Of a stretch of DNA of 64,000 nt, positions 19,513-28,975 are shown in pieces. The position numbers and the translations under genes were made by a program. Position 1 is the stretch's first letter. Each line of letters begins with the position of its first letter. Source of the DNA: Bordetella holmesii ATCC 51541 (GTDB taxonomy: Bacteria > Pseudomonadota > Gammaproteobacteria > Burkholderiales > Burkholderiaceae_B); contig CP007494.1 of assembly GCA_000612485.1 (NCBI GenBank), forward strand, positions 2,976,001 through 3,040,000, in the 5' to 3' direction. Under the pieces are notes generated by a model. That model saw only the letters and a program-made list of their open reading frames with translations. It was not told the DNA's origin and made no database searches.

Positions 19513-20163
19513 ATGCAAGCATTTACTTTTCACGAAGGTTTGGTCGCGCCTCTGGATCGCGAAAACGTTGATACCGACCTCATCATTCCTAAGCAGTTTC
19601 TGAAGTCCATCAAACGGACAGGGTTCGGGCCCAACCTGTTTGACGAATTGCGTTATCTGGATCACGGCGAACCGGGCATGGACAATAGCAAGCGTCCTCT
19701 CAATCCGGACTTCGTGCTGAACCAGCCGCGTTATCAGGGGGCATCGGTATTGCTGGGCCGCAAGAATTTCGGCTGCGGCTCCAGCCGTGAGCATGCGCCT
19801 TGGGCTCTGCAGCAATTTGGTTTTCGCGCCATCATTGCGCCGTCCTATGCGGATATTTTCTTCAACAACAGCTTCAAGAACGGGTTGTTGCCAATCGTTC
19901 TCACCGAGCTGGAAGTCGCTCGTCTTTTTGATGAGGTCAGGGCGTTTCCCGGCTACAAGTTGAAGATCGATCTGGAGCGTCAGGTCGTCATCGGCGCCGA
20001 CGGCCGTGAAATGGCTTTTGAGATCGATGCCTTCCGCAAATACTGCCTGCTCAATGGCTTCGACGATATTGGTCTGACGCTGCGCCAGTCGGACAAGATC
20101 CGTGCGTTTGAGGCCGAGCGCCTGGCACGTCACCCCTGGCTGGAGAGTCGGCCTGTCGCCTGA
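19513..20163 (+). CDS. leuD: 3-isopropylmalate dehydratase small subunit
   Basis: This 216-residue swivel-domain partner of LeuC starts with [20 protein letters not shown] and carries [13 protein letters not shown], the substrate-binding loop of the aconitase small domain. It is intact. In Bordetella leuB normally follows directly; here a 1306-bp IS lies between them, so leuB is probably uncoupled from the leuCD transcript. Confidence 0.96.
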   Translation: MQAFTFHEGLVAPLDRENVDTDLIIPKQFLKSIKRTGFGPNLFDELRYLDHGEPGMDNSKRPLNPDFVLNQPRYQGASVLLGRKNFGCGSSREHAPWALQQFGFRAIIAPSYADIFFNNSFKNGLLPIVLTELEVARLFDEVRAFPGYKLKIDLERQVVIGADGREMAFEIDAFRKYCLLNGFDDIGLTLRQSDKIRAFEAERLARHPWLESRPVA

Positions 20164-20189
20164 CCTTCAATCCGCCTGAACTACGCAAA

Positions 20190-20222
20190 CCGGGCATCTC
20201 GGTGGATGCCCGGCATTTTTTT
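20190..20222 (+). terminator. Terminator-like hairpin after leuD
   Basis: CCGGGCATC (20190-20198) pairs with GATGCCCGG (20205-20213) and is followed by CATTTTTTT. The last eight bases, ATTTTTTT, are also the target duplication of the adjacent IS. Confidence 0.7.
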
Positions 20223-20267
20223 GGTTCATCGCGGAATAGCGTGGAGCCGTGCTTGATTGCCGTTACG

Positions 20268-20295
20268 CTTGATCCTTGATTTTTCAAGGATCAAG
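20268..20295 (+). promoter_or_regulatory. Perfect 12-bp hairpin upstream of the IS transposase
   Basis: CTTGATCCTTGA (20268-20279) and TCAAGGATCAAG (20284-20295) enclose a TTTT loop, ending 9 bp before the transposase ATG. Such hairpins at IS ends can mask the ribosome-binding site in read-through transcripts; this role is inferred. Confidence 0.55.
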
Positions 20296-20304
20296 GCCGG
20301 GATC

Positions 20305-21525
20305 ATGCTGGACCGCAAGACGATCGAGAGGTTGGGTGGGTGGGAGGGTTATCGGGTGGAGCGGGTCGTGTGGCCTGAAGGTGAGAGCCGGACGGTCACG
20401 ATTTACCTGAAGCCTTCAGCGCGAACGATGCACTGCGAGCACTGCGGCAACCGATGTCGGCAGGTGCATGAGACGACCACGCGCCGGGTGCGGGATCTGC
20501 CGCTAATGGCGCTGCGAGTGACGCTGGTAGTGCCGCGTCGGCGGGTCTGGTGCGAGCAGTGCGGTGGACCGCATCTGGAGAGGCTGAGCTGGCTGGGCCG
20601 TTACCAGCGAGTGACCGACCGGCTGGCCGAGGCGGTCAGCCAGTTGCTTGAGTCCAGCAACATTCTGGCCGTGGCGCGCTTCTTCCAACTGGGTTGGCAC
20701 ACGGTCAAGGCGCTGGACAAGGCCCTGCTGCGACGGGCGATCCAAGAGCCGGACTGGAGCCAGATCCACTACCTAGCGATGGACGAGTTCGCTCTACACA
20801 AGGGCCATCGTTATGCCACGGTCGTTGTCGATCCGATCCGCCGTCAGGTGCTATGGATCGGTGATGGCCGCTCGCGCGAGACGGCCAGAGCCTTCTTCGA
20901 ACAACTGCCAACTGGGGTTGCCCAGCAGATCCGGGCCGTAGCGATCGACATGACGACGGCCTATGAGCTGGAGATCCAGGCCAACTGCCCCAACGCCGAG
21001 ATCGTCTACGACCTGTTCCACGTCGTGGCCAAGTACGGCCGTGAAGTGATAGACCGGGTGCGTGTAGACCAAGCGAACCAGTTGCGGCACGACAAGCCGG
21101 CCCGCCGGGTGATCAAGTCCAGTCGCTGGCTACTGCTGCGCAATCGCAAAAACCTCGATCCGTGCCAATCGGTAAAGTTGGACGAGTTGCTCCAGGCCAA
21201 CCAGCCCTTGCTCACCGCTTATCTGATGCGCGATGAGCTCAAACAGCTGTGGTTCTACCAACACCCCGGCTACGCCCGCCAGGCATGGGATCACTGGCTG
21301 CAACAGGCTCAGGGCAGCGGCATCGCCGCCTTGGCTCACTTCGCGCTCAAGCTAAAAGCCTATCTGCACGGGATTCTGTCTCGCTGTCGCCACCGGCTCA
21401 ACACCAGCATCGTCGAGGGCATCAACAACACCATCAAAGTCATCAAGCGCCGCGCCTACGGCTACCGCGATCAGGAGTACTTCTTCCTCAAGATCCGGTC
21501 TGCATTCCCCGGTATTCCTCGATGA
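20305..21525 (+). CDS. tnpA: ISL3-family transposase
   Basis: This 406-residue DDE transposase has an N-terminal zinc ribbon (CEHCGNRC near 33 and CEQCGG near 81), a helix-turn-helix, and catalytic acidic residues in AMDEFAL, AIDMTTAYE and SIVEGINNTIK. I chose the ATG at 20305 because it gives the IS1001-like length; a TTG 48 bp upstream is inside the hairpin region. The stop lies inside the right inverted repeat. The frame is intact, so the element may be active. Confidence 0.93.
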   Translation: MLDRKTIERLGGWEGYRVERVVWPEGESRTVTIYLKPSARTMHCEHCGNRCRQVHETTTRRVRDLPLMALRVTLVVPRRRVWCEQCGGPHLERLSWLGRYQRVTDRLAEAVSQLLESSNILAVARFFQLGWHTVKALDKALLRRAIQEPDWSQIHYLAMDEFALHKGHRYATVVVDPIRRQVLWIGDGRSRETARAFFEQLPTGVAQQIRAVAIDMTTAYELEIQANCPNAEIVYDLFHVVAKYGREVIDRVRVDQANQLRHDKPARRVIKSSRWLLLRNRKNLDPCQSVKLDELLQANQPLLTAYLMRDELKQLWFYQHPGYARQAWDHWLQQAQGSGIAALAHFALKLKAYLHGILSRCRHRLNTSIVEGINNTIKVIKRRAYGYRDQEYFFLKIRSAFPGIPR

Positions 21526-21555
21526 ACCATTTTTTTGCCCTAAAAAGGAAGTCCC

Positions 21556-22632
21556 ATGACCCAGAAAATCGCAGTCCTGCCCGGCGACGGGATAGGCCCA
21601 GAGATCGTTGAGCAAGCGGTGCGCGTACTTCGCGCGCTTGATCTGCCACTGGAGCTGAATCAGGCAAAAGTCGGCGGCGCGGCCTTCGATGAGTTCGAGC
21701 ACCCTCTGCCGCCGGCCACACTGGAGTTGGCCAAGTCTTCGCGTGCAGTGCTGTTTGGCGCCGTGGGTGACTGGAAGTACGACAGTCTGCCGCGCGAGTT
21801 CCGCCCGGAGCAGGCGATTCTGGGCTTGCGCAAAGCCTTGGGGTTGTTTGCCAATCTGCGACCCGCGATTCTGTACCCCGAACTGGCCAGTGCGTCCTCG
21901 CTGAAGCCGGAAATCGTTGCCGGCCTGGATATCGTGATCATTCGCGAACTGACCGGGGACATTTATTTCGGAACTCCGCGCGGCGTGCGCAGCGCTGTGG
22001 ATGGGCAGTTTACCGGTGAGCGCGAAGGTTATGACACCATGCGCTATGCCGAATCGGAGGTGCGGCGCATCGCCCGCGTCGGTTTCGAGACTGCTCGCAA
22101 GCGCAACAAGAAGCTGTGCAGCGTCGACAAGGCCAATGTGCTGGAGACCTCGCAATTCTGGCGCGACGTCGTCATTGAGACTGCACGCGATTATCCCGAC
22201 GTCGAGCTCTCACACATGTACGTGGACAACGCGGCCATGCAGTTGGTGCGCAATCCACGCCAGTTCGACGTCATCGTCACCGGTAACCTGTTTGGCGACA
22301 TCCTGTCCGATGAAGCGGCCATGCTGACCGGCTCGATTGGCATGTTGCCCTCGGCCTCGCTGAACGCGAGCGGCCAGGGCCTGTACGAGCCCAGTCATGG
22401 TTCGGCTCCCGATATCGCTGGCAAGGGTGTGGCCAACCCGCTGGCGACTATTCTGTCGGCGGCGATGCTGCTGCGCTACTCGCTGGAGCAGGCCGGGCAG
22501 GCCGATCGCATCGAAGCCGCAGTGCGTAAGGTGTTGGCAGAGGGCTTGCGCACGGCGGATATTCATGAGCCCGGCACCACCAAGGTCAGCACCGCTCAGA
22601 TGGGCGATGCGGTCCTGAAGGCACTGGGCTGA
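21556..22632 (+). CDS. leuB: 3-isopropylmalate dehydrogenase
   Basis: It oxidatively decarboxylates 3-isopropylmalate with NAD in leucine synthesis. The 358 residues start [17 protein letters not shown]. The family signature [20 protein letters not shown] lies near residue 239 and [18 protein letters not shown] near 278. AAGGAAG precedes the ATG. Only about 27 bp separate it from the IS end, so it depends on a promoter in or across the IS or on read-through. Confidence 0.96.
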   Translation: MTQKIAVLPGDGIGPEIVEQAVRVLRALDLPLELNQAKVGGAAFDEFEHPLPPATLELAKSSRAVLFGAVGDWKYDSLPREFRPEQAILGLRKALGLFANLRPAILYPELASASSLKPEIVAGLDIVIIRELTGDIYFGTPRGVRSAVDGQFTGEREGYDTMRYAESEVRRIARVGFETARKRNKKLCSVDKANVLETSQFWRDVVIETARDYPDVELSHMYVDNAAMQLVRNPRQFDVIVTGNLFGDILSDEAAMLTGSIGMLPSASLNASGQGLYEPSHGSAPDIAGKGVANPLATILSAAMLLRYSLEQAGQADRIEAAVRKVLAEGLRTADIHEPGTTKVSTAQMGDAVLKALG

Positions 22633-22778
22633 GACGCATGCCGCAGCGCTGGGCAGCCGTCGCTGCGGCACGACAAGGCCCAGGATTGCGTGGGTGCGGC
22701 GCAGCATTGCACCGCGCATTCTGATAAATTGCAGTGATTCTTCCCATTTTTCATTCCAGACCCATAAAGAGCCCAGAA

Positions 22779-23909
22779 ATGAAGCAAGCAGTAGGCCTCG
22801 TCGGTTGGCGCGGTATGGTCGGCTCGGTTCTCATGCAGCGCATGCGTGAGGAGAACGACTTCGCCCTTATCGACCCCGTGTTCTTCTCCACCAGCAATGC
22901 CGGTGGCGCCGCGCCCAAATGGGCCGAAGGCGCCGGTCCGCTGCAAGACGCAAACGATATCGAGGCCCTAAAAAAGCTGCCGATTATCGTGACTGCGCAG
23001 GGTGGCGATTACACCAGCGAGGTATATCCCAAGCTGCGCGCTGCCGGCTGGACGGGCATATGGATCGATGCGGCCAGCACGCTGCGCATGGCCGACGACG
23101 CCATCATTGTGCTGGACCCGGTCAACCGCCCCGTCATAGACGCAGCGCTCAAGCGTGGGGTGCGTAACTTCGTGGGCGGCAACTGCACGGTCAGCTGCAT
23201 GCTCATGGGTTTGGCCGGCCTGTTCAACAACGACCTGGTCGAATGGATGACTTCCATGACCTATCAGGCTGCTTCGGGCGGTGGCGCCCAGCACATGCGC
23301 GAGCTGCTCAATCAGTTCGGCATCCTGAATCAGGCGGTCAAGCCGTTGTTGGACGATCCAGCCGCAGCCATTCTGGACATCGACCGAGGTGTTCTGGCCA
23401 CACAGAAAGACGCCAACCTTCCTCGCGAGCACTTCGGTGTTCCTCTGGGTGGCAACCTCATTCCCTGGATTGACAAGGATCTGGGCAATGGTATGTCGCG
23501 CGAAGAATGGAAAGGCGAAGCGGAGACCAACAAGATTCTGGGTCGCGGCGAAGCTTTCGGTACGCCGGCCACGCCGATCGACGGGTTGTGTGTGCGCATA
23601 GGCGCGATGCGCTGCCATAGCCAGGCACTGACCATCAAGCTCAAACGCGACGTACCCCTCGATGAGATCGAAGACATGATTGCTGCGGGTACGCAATGGG
23701 CCAAGGTTGTGCCCAACACCAGGGAAGCGACGGTCGAGCAGTTGACGCCGGTGGCCGTCACCGGCACGCTGGATATTCCGGTGGGCCGTCTGCGTAAGCT
23801 TTCCATGGGGCCGCAGTACCTGGGCGCCTTCACGGTCGGCGATCAGCTGCTGTGGGGCGCTGCCGAGCCCCTGCGTCGCATGCTGCGCATCGCACTGTCC
23901 GAAGCCTGA
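22779..23909 (+). CDS. asd: Aspartate-semialdehyde dehydrogenase
   Basis: It reduces aspartyl phosphate to aspartate semialdehyde, feeding Lys/DAP, Met and Thr synthesis. The ATG at 22779 ([18 protein letters not shown], Rossmann NADP motif) gives 376 residues. The catalytic cysteine is in [13 protein letters not shown], and [19 protein letters not shown] is the family C-terminal signature. A clear terminator follows. Confidence 0.96.
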   Translation: MKQAVGLVGWRGMVGSVLMQRMREENDFALIDPVFFSTSNAGGAAPKWAEGAGPLQDANDIEALKKLPIIVTAQGGDYTSEVYPKLRAAGWTGIWIDAASTLRMADDAIIVLDPVNRPVIDAALKRGVRNFVGGNCTVSCMLMGLAGLFNNDLVEWMTSMTYQAASGGGAQHMRELLNQFGILNQAVKPLLDDPAAAILDIDRGVLATQKDANLPREHFGVPLGGNLIPWIDKDLGNGMSREEWKGEAETNKILGRGEAFGTPATPIDGLCVRIGAMRCHSQALTIKLKRDVPLDEIEDMIAAGTQWAKVVPNTREATVEQLTPVAVTGTLDIPVGRLRKLSMGPQYLGAFTVGDQLLWGAAEPLRRMLRIALSEA

Positions 23910-23942
23910 GCGTCGCGGCGCGCAAGGGCGCATGTCGTATCC

Positions 23943-23971
23943 AAAGGGCACCTGGTAGGTGCCCTTTGTTT
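23943..23971 (+). terminator. Rho-independent terminator of asd
   Basis: An 11-bp stem, AAAGGGCACCT/AGGTGCCCTTT, with loop GGT is followed by GTTTT. Confidence 0.88.
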
Positions 23972-24095
23972 TACTGACGAGACGGGTGCTAGCTATCTTC
24001 GAGGCCGAACGAATATGTTCAGTTTATGAATCCGGTGTGATCCATTACACTTTTCCCCTGCATTGCCCTGGTCCAGAACACGGAAAAAATACCCT

Positions 24096-25721
24096 ATGAG
24101 TTCGCGCCACACGCAGCACCACCGTTTCCAGCAGAGTTTCCGCAAGCATGGCCTGGCTCTGGCTTTGGCCATGACCCTGGGTGTCACGTGGGGAGGCAGC
24201 GCTCAGGCCGCGCGTTTGGGACATGCGAGAGTGATCTCTGCGCCGGGTGAGCCGCTGCGCGTCTCGGTGCCGCTGGTCGACCTCTCCGCCGAAGAGGCGC
24301 AGAGTCTTCAGGTGTCGTTGGCCGATGCAGCCGCGTGGGAGCAGTCTGGTCTGACGCCGCCCGCCTCCCTGGCGACCCTCCATCTGCAGACGCAACCGGT
24401 CACTGACCGTACGCGCCGCGATTTGCTGCTTGCGTCGCCACAGTCTCTGCAAGGCGAGGCCGTTGATATTCTGCTGGACCTGCGCACTGGTGCCGGGCAG
24501 CGTCTGGTGCAGGTGACAGTGTTGGTGCCCAAGGGGGCTCTGCGCGTTCAATCCGCGCAATTGGGTTCGGTGTCGCCCGCAGCGCAAGCGCCGCAGGCCG
24601 GCTCCGTCAAGGTGCGCCAGGGCGATACGCTCTACAACATTGCCCGGCGCAACAAGGTCTCAGGTGCCAACTTGCACCAGATGCTGGTGGCCTTGTGGCG
24701 TACGAATCCCGATGCCTTTATCGATGGCAACATGAACCGCATCAAGGCAGGCGCGACGCTAAGCCTGCCTGACGCCCAGACGGTGCGCAGCATCGATCCT
24801 GAGGAGGCTCGGCGCCATTATGTCGATCAGGTTGATAGCTATGCCCGCTACCGTGCGGGTTTGGGGAAGGCCGCAACAGGCGCGCGCGTGAGTTCGGGCT
24901 CGGCCAGCTCAGGGGTGGTGAGCCGTTCGGACATGCCGGCGGGCGCCCGTACCGAATCGGGCCAGGATCGTTTGCGGCTGTCTGGGGCCACGGCCAACAG
25001 CACCTCCGATGCCGGCGGGGATCGCAGCAGCTCTGACGCGCGTGCGCTGGCCGATGCGCGTGAGCGGGTCGATACCTTGCAATCCAACGTCGATGCCCTC
25101 AAACATGCTGGAGCAGGACGCGATAGCGCCAGCGACGGCACCGTGGGCGCGGCAGGCATGGCCGCTGGTGCAGCGGCAGCCGCGTTAGCGGGCGCGCGCC
25201 CATCGGCCAATGACACTGCGGCAGAGGATATGTCTGCATCGTCCTTGGTCCCGGCTGGCGCTTCCGACAAGGGTGGAGCTGCGGGGCTGTCGGCGCCGGC
25301 CGCCTTGGGATCTACGGCTGCAGAGCCCAGCCCTGCTGCAGGTGCCGCCGGGGCTTCCAGCGTGGCCCCCAAAGGCCAGGGCGCTTCAGGCATCGTCTCG
25401 CCAGAGACGAAAAACACCGCCGCGCCTGACGGCGCAGCAAGCAAGGCTGTCGCCGGCAACGATGCGGCTAAGAGCGGATTGCCTGCCTGGTTGGCCAACA
25501 ACCTGTTGGTTATCGTGACTGCCATTCTGGCCCTACTCGTGCTGGCCATCGCCTGGGCGCTGCGGCGGGCAGGCGCGCGCCGTGACGAGGACAATGAGGA
25601 AACCCCCTATTCGGAAGCCCCCCGGCTGGATCAGGAGGCTTTGAACAAACGCCTGGACTCCATCAGTCTGGATCTGGACCCGCCTCCGTCGGACGAGCCT
25701 CCACCTACAAGCAGGACCTGA
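24096..25721 (+). CDS. fimV: FimV/HubP-type peptidoglycan-binding polar protein, short form
   Basis: FimV proteins organise cell-pole and type IV pilus functions. The ATG at 24096 opens a 541-residue protein with a signal peptide (ALALAMTLGVTWGGSAQAA, about 24-42) and the FimV N-terminal domain (ARLGHARVISAPGEPLRVSV). A LysM-like motif follows (VKVRQGDTLYNIARRNKVSG, about 177-230), then a long Ala/Ser/Gly-rich linker, one transmembrane helix near 470-490 and an acidic tail. It is shorter than many FimV proteins and I see no C-terminal TPR domain. It is 6 bp from the truA frame. Confidence 0.85.
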   Translation: MSSRHTQHHRFQQSFRKHGLALALAMTLGVTWGGSAQAARLGHARVISAPGEPLRVSVPLVDLSAEEAQSLQVSLADAAAWEQSGLTPPASLATLHLQTQPVTDRTRRDLLLASPQSLQGEAVDILLDLRTGAGQRLVQVTVLVPKGALRVQSAQLGSVSPAAQAPQAGSVKVRQGDTLYNIARRNKVSGANLHQMLVALWRTNPDAFIDGNMNRIKAGATLSLPDAQTVRSIDPEEARRHYVDQVDSYARYRAGLGKAATGARVSSGSASSGVVSRSDMPAGARTESGQDRLRLSGATANSTSDAGGDRSSSDARALADARERVDTLQSNVDALKHAGAGRDSASDGTVGAAGMAAGAAAAALAGARPSANDTAAEDMSASSLVPAGASDKGGAAGLSAPAALGSTAAEPSPAAGAAGASSVAPKGQGASGIVSPETKNTAAPDGAASKAVAGNDAAKSGLPAWLANNLLVIVTAILALLVLAIAWALRRAGARRDEDNEETPYSEAPRLDQEALNKRLDSISLDLDPPPSDEPPPTSRT

Positions 25722-25727
25722 TTTTTC

Positions 25728-26542
25728 ATGACTCGCATTGCATTGGGGCTGTCATATGACGGCTCCAGTTGGCAGGGTTGGCAAACCCAGCCGCACGGCC
25801 AGACCGTGCAAGATACCCTGGAGATGGCATTGGGCCGGTTCTCCGGCATCGGAGCCGCCTTGCGCACAGTCTGTGCGGGCCGCACCGATACCGGTGTACA
25901 TGCTGCCATGCAGGTGATTCACCTCGATACCGACCTGAACCGGCGAGCCGAGTCTTGGGTTCGGGGGTAAATGCCTTTCTGCCTTCCAGCATATCCGTGC
26001 ACTGGGCGCTGGAAGTACCCGAGGATTTTCATGCGCGGTTTTCTGCTCGTTCGCGCAGCTACGTCTATCTGCTGTGGCGCGGTAGGGTTCGTCCAGCGTT
26101 ATGGGCGGGCCGTGCAGGGTGGTGCTTCCAACCTCTGGATGTTGCCGCCATGCGTCAGGCCGCGCAAACCCTGCTGGGCGAACACGACTACTCCAGTTTT
26201 CGTTCTTCACAATGCCAAGCGAGACACCCGGTGCGCACCATGAGCCGGCTGGACATCGCCGAGTGCGGTGACTTCCTGGTATTTACGCTGCAGGCGAATG
26301 CTTTCTTGCATCATATGGTACGTAACATCATGGGGGCGCTGCTCCAGATAGGGCAGGGGCGTGAGCCGGTGGCGTGGATGGGCCACCTGCTCGCAGTGCG
26401 TGACCGACGCCTTGGTGCGCCCACATTTTCTCCAGATGGCCTGTATCTATCTGCTGTCGATTATCCGCGGGCATTCGATCTGCCGCAGCTCGATGGCGCA
26501 GGCACCTTTCTAGCGCCGTTCACTTCTGCCTCTCAACCTTAG
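25728..26542 (+). pseudogene. truA: truA, tRNA pseudouridine(38-40) synthase, frameshifted
   Basis: TruA modifies U38-40 in the tRNA anticodon stem. The start [19 protein letters not shown] and the catalytic aspartate loop [16 protein letters not shown] are in one frame. At a run of five G (25963-25967) the frame hits TAA. Restoring one base continues [19 protein letters not shown] and [15 protein letters not shown] in the other frame to 26542. Full length would be about 271 residues. The lesion is in a homopolymer, so base-calling error or slippage is possible. Confidence 0.88.
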
Positions 26543-26556
26543 TCTGAGAACCTGCC

Positions 26557-27626
26557 ATGCAGCGCCGTTCCTTCCTTAAGAAAGCTGCTTTGGGAGCAGG
26601 GGGCGCGGTCGTCGCTGCGCCGGTGTTCGCGCAGGATGCTCCGGTTTTACTATGGCGGCTGGCGTCCAGTTTCCCGTCGCAGAGTTCGATCATCTATGCC
26701 GCAGCAGGCGATTTTGCGCGATACGTCCACCAGGCAACGGACGGCCGGTTTTCCATCGACATCGTTCCTGTGGAACAGGATGTTTTAAGCGCGGTGGGCG
26801 ATGCTAACGTCGAGTGCGGCCACACCGCCTCGTGCTATTACTACGATCTGGACCCTTCGCTTTGCTTTGACGGCGCCGTGCCGTTTGGTCTCAATACGCG
26901 CCAGATGAACGCCTGGATGCGGCAGGGCGGGGCCTCGATCTGCTACGTGGGCGGTTTCGTCAGCATCGCATCATCAACTTCCCTTGCGGTTATACCGGTG
27001 CGCAGATGGGCGGATGGTTTCGCCACGAAATCAAGAGCGTGGGGGATTTCAACGGTTTGAGGTTGCGCGCCAGCCCTTTCGCAGCTGCCGTGTTGGCGCG
27101 ACTTGGAGCGCAGCCTCAACAGATTGATGGCGCCCAACTGCGCGCTGCGCTCGCTACGGGCCGCATTGACGCGGCCAAATGGATAGGGCCCTGCGAGGAC
27201 GAGGCGTTGGGGCTGCACACGTCAGCGCCCAATTACTATTTTCCGGGCTGGTGGGAGGGCACGCTGCAGACGTCCCTGTACGTCAACCTGGATGCCTACG
27301 AAGCCTTGCCCCTCAACTACCAGGCCGTTATTGCACAGGCCAGCGCTTTGGCTGGGCAAGAAATGATCGCCCGCTACGACGCCGCCAACCCTGCCGCACT
27401 GCGGCGATTGGTAGGTGCAGGGGCTACGCTCAAGGCTTTTCTGGCATCCGTCCTTCAGGTCTGCCAGGCCGAATCTGCCAAGTTGTGCAATACCCTGGCG
27501 GCGCAGGATGCGGCGTTCAGCCAGCTCTACGACAGCATGGTTGCCTTTCGCGAACTAACGATCCCCTGGTTACGTCTGGCCGAAGGAAGTTTTGATGGCG
27601 CCATGAGCTCCCGGAGCTCGCGTTAG
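26557..27626 (+). pseudogene. TRAP transporter solute receptor (DctP family), frameshifted
   Basis: A twin-arginine-like leader (MQRRSFLKKAALGAGGAVVA) precedes a DctP-type periplasmic binding fold (LWRLASSFPSQSSIIYAAAG). Near the GGGG run at 26929-26932 the homologous frame shifts by one base: FPCGYTGAQMGGWFRHEIKS and PNYYFPGWWEGTLQTSLYVN, hallmarks of this family, lie in the other frame. Intact length would be about 356 residues. No TRAP membrane subunits are adjacent. The ligand is unknown; the FPGWWEG motif occurs in receptors for oxo-acids. Confidence 0.85.
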
Positions 27627-27677
27627 CCTCATCAGGTAAGCTTCAGCCATCGTCCTTCTCCAATACAGGTTGCGTCC

Positions 27678-28336
27678 ATGCGAACGCGCGTGAAGATCTG
27701 CGGTTTGACCCGCGAAGCCGACGTTGCTCATGCCGTCGATGCCGGCGCGGATGCGATCGGCTTCGTTTGCTATGCAGGTAGCAAACGGTATGTCGACGTA
27801 AAACGTGCCGCGCAATTGCGCCGTGAGGTGCCGGCGTTCGTCAGCGTGGTCACGCTTTTCGTTAACCCCACCGTTGATCAGGTTCGTTCGGTCATCGATG
27901 AGGTCGGACCCGATCTGCTGCAATTTCATGGCGACGAAAGTCCAGAGGATTGCTCCCGTTATGGGCATCGGTATCTGCGTGCCTTTCGCGTCGGCGGCCC
28001 GGCCTTGATGATCCCGCGGCCGTCGCTGCAACGTGCAGTCATTACCGCAGCGCGGCCGGCTGGTTGTTCGATAGCTATAGTGCCGGCTTTGGTGGCAGCG
28101 GCCTGACCTTCGATCACACGCTGCTTGGCGGTGTACGGGCTGATGCGCAAAGTCGTCCCATCATATTGGCCGGTGGCCTCAGGCCTGAGAACATCGGCAA
28201 CGTGTTGAGGCTCGTGCAGCCTTGGGCGGTCGATGTCAGCAGCGGTGTAGAAGAAAGCCCGGGCGTGAAGGACGCGAGCAAAGTCAGTGCGTTTCTGCAG
28301 GCGATAAAAAAAGTGGACGATGACTTGCACGGCTAG
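27678..28336 (+). pseudogene. trpF: trpF, phosphoribosylanthranilate isomerase, frameshifted
   Basis: TrpF catalyses the third step of tryptophan synthesis from chorismate. The first part (RTRVKICGLTREADVAHAVD; LLQFHGDESPEDC) is in one frame to about 27998. The rest (WLFDSYSAGFGGSGLTFDHT; PIILAGGLRPENI; VDVSSGVEESPGVKD) is in another, because one base is missing in CGGCCCGG near 27998-28001. Intact length would be about 219 residues. trpB and trpA, which often follow trpF, are not present downstream; a tRNA and IS elements occupy that place. Confidence 0.9.
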
Positions 28337-28353
28337 AAAAACATCTATATAAT
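28325..28353 (+). promoter_or_regulatory. Strong sigma-70 promoter for tRNA-Val
   Basis: TTGCAC and TATAAT are separated by 17 bp. The promoter overlaps the trpF stop and lies about 100 bp before the tRNA. Confidence 0.8.
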
Positions 28354-28457
28354 TCTTTTTCTTCGCTGCACGAACGCAGAAACGCAAAAAACGTTGCTAC
28401 AGATCGAGTGCGAAGCGCCAATTTAAGTGAGTTGGCAACGTAGTTAAGTCCGAATTT

Positions 28458-28534
28458 AGGCGGTTAGCTCAGATGGTTAGAGCGCCACGTTGACATCGTG
28501 GAGGTCGTTGGTTCGATTCCAATACCGCCTACCA
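28458..28534 (+). tRNA. tRNA-Val (GAC)
   Basis: This 77-nt cloverleaf has the acceptor stem AGGCGGT/ACCGCCT, a D-loop beginning TAGCTCAGATGG, the anticodon stem CCACG/CGTGG with loop TTGACAT (anticodon GAC), a T-arm with GGTTCGATTCC, and an encoded CCA end. It is followed by a terminator and an integrase remnant. Confidence 0.96.
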
Positions 28535-28544
28535 AATACCTGCA

Positions 28545-28640
28545 AAGTAGTGCCAAGCACTGCCGCAAAAGCCGCGTGAGTCTTCGACTTCGCGGCTTTT
28601 TTGTTTTCTTGGCAGCCAAATGCTGCCAAGTAGCGCCAAG
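28545..28640. repeat. Short repeats between tRNA-Val and the integrase remnant
   Basis: AAGTAGTGCCAAG (28545-28557) and AAGTAGCGCCAAG (28628-28640) are near-identical direct repeats. TTGGCAGC (28609-28616) and GCTGCCAA (28622-28629) form an inverted repeat. The arrangement resembles integrase arm or core sites; this role is inferred. Confidence 0.4.
28567..28602 (+). terminator. Rho-independent terminator of tRNA-Val
   Basis: AAAAGCCGCG and CGCGGCTTTT form a 10-bp stem around a 14-nt loop, with six T in all. Confidence 0.85.
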
Positions 28641-28678
28641 AGGTTTTAAGGGTAGGAATGAGGGTTGGGTCCGCCTCA

Positions 28679-28774
28679 TCATTTGCCCACATGGGCTGCG
28701 CACCGATCTTGATAATCCGACCACCATTGCATCAGCTGCTGGCGCTCGTCCAGATACGGCAAGGATGTTCGCCC
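28679..28774 (-). pseudogene. C-terminal remnant of a P4-type tyrosine integrase
   Basis: The minus-strand frame ending at the TGA at 28679 reads LPYLDERQQLMQWWSDYQDR, then CAAHVGK. This resembles the extreme C-terminus of P4-like integrases of tRNA-associated islands. The frame is cut by the IS407-group insertion; beyond it (31224 onward) only a short possible continuation (ALAH) is visible and the rest is not recognisable. The position, 145 bp from the 3' end of tRNA-Val, fits an abandoned island attachment site. Confidence 0.6.
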
Positions 28775-28975
28775 GACGTGACCTGCCCCCAGATTTAGTA
28801 CGGCACCGACATAGAGCCCAGGGGTAAAAGACCTTCTTTCTGATGAGCCTGCACGAATTGCGCCGGCGTTAAATATCCGAGCGCGCTGTGAGGCCGATCG
28901 GTGTTGTACTCGACTCGCCAGTTTTCGATCAAGCTTTTAGCCTGTCGCAGGGACAAGTGAATCGCCCCGGGTTTC

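Larger units (their letters stand above)
20223..21528 (+). mobile_element. IS1001-type (ISL3 family) insertion sequence, complete, 1306 bp
   Basis: Terminal inverted repeats read GGTTCATCGCGGAATA on the left and GGTTCATCGAGGAATA as the reverse complement of the right end. An 8-bp direct duplication ATTTTTTT (20215-20222 and 21529-21536) flanks it, the ISL3-family hallmark. The length and the 406-residue transposase match IS1001 as I know it. It sits between leuD and leuB. Confidence 0.95.

Noticed and set aside
18151..20133. 660-codon open frame antisense to leuC-leuD
   Set aside because: It mirrors the codon bias of leuC and leuD, shows no domain, and crosses two well-supported genes; long antisense frames are common at this GC content.
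24848..25594. Ser/Ala-rich open frame antisense to fimV
   Set aside because: Low-complexity mirror of the Ala/Gly-rich fimV linker.
25963..25967. truA shift considered as programmed frameshifting
   Set aside because: No slippery heptamer or stimulatory structure is visible and TruA is not known to use frameshifting; a one-base loss is simpler.
28464..28727. Open frames antisense to tRNA-Val as protein genes
   Set aside because: They read through the tRNA and its terminator and contain tRNA-derived sequence only.
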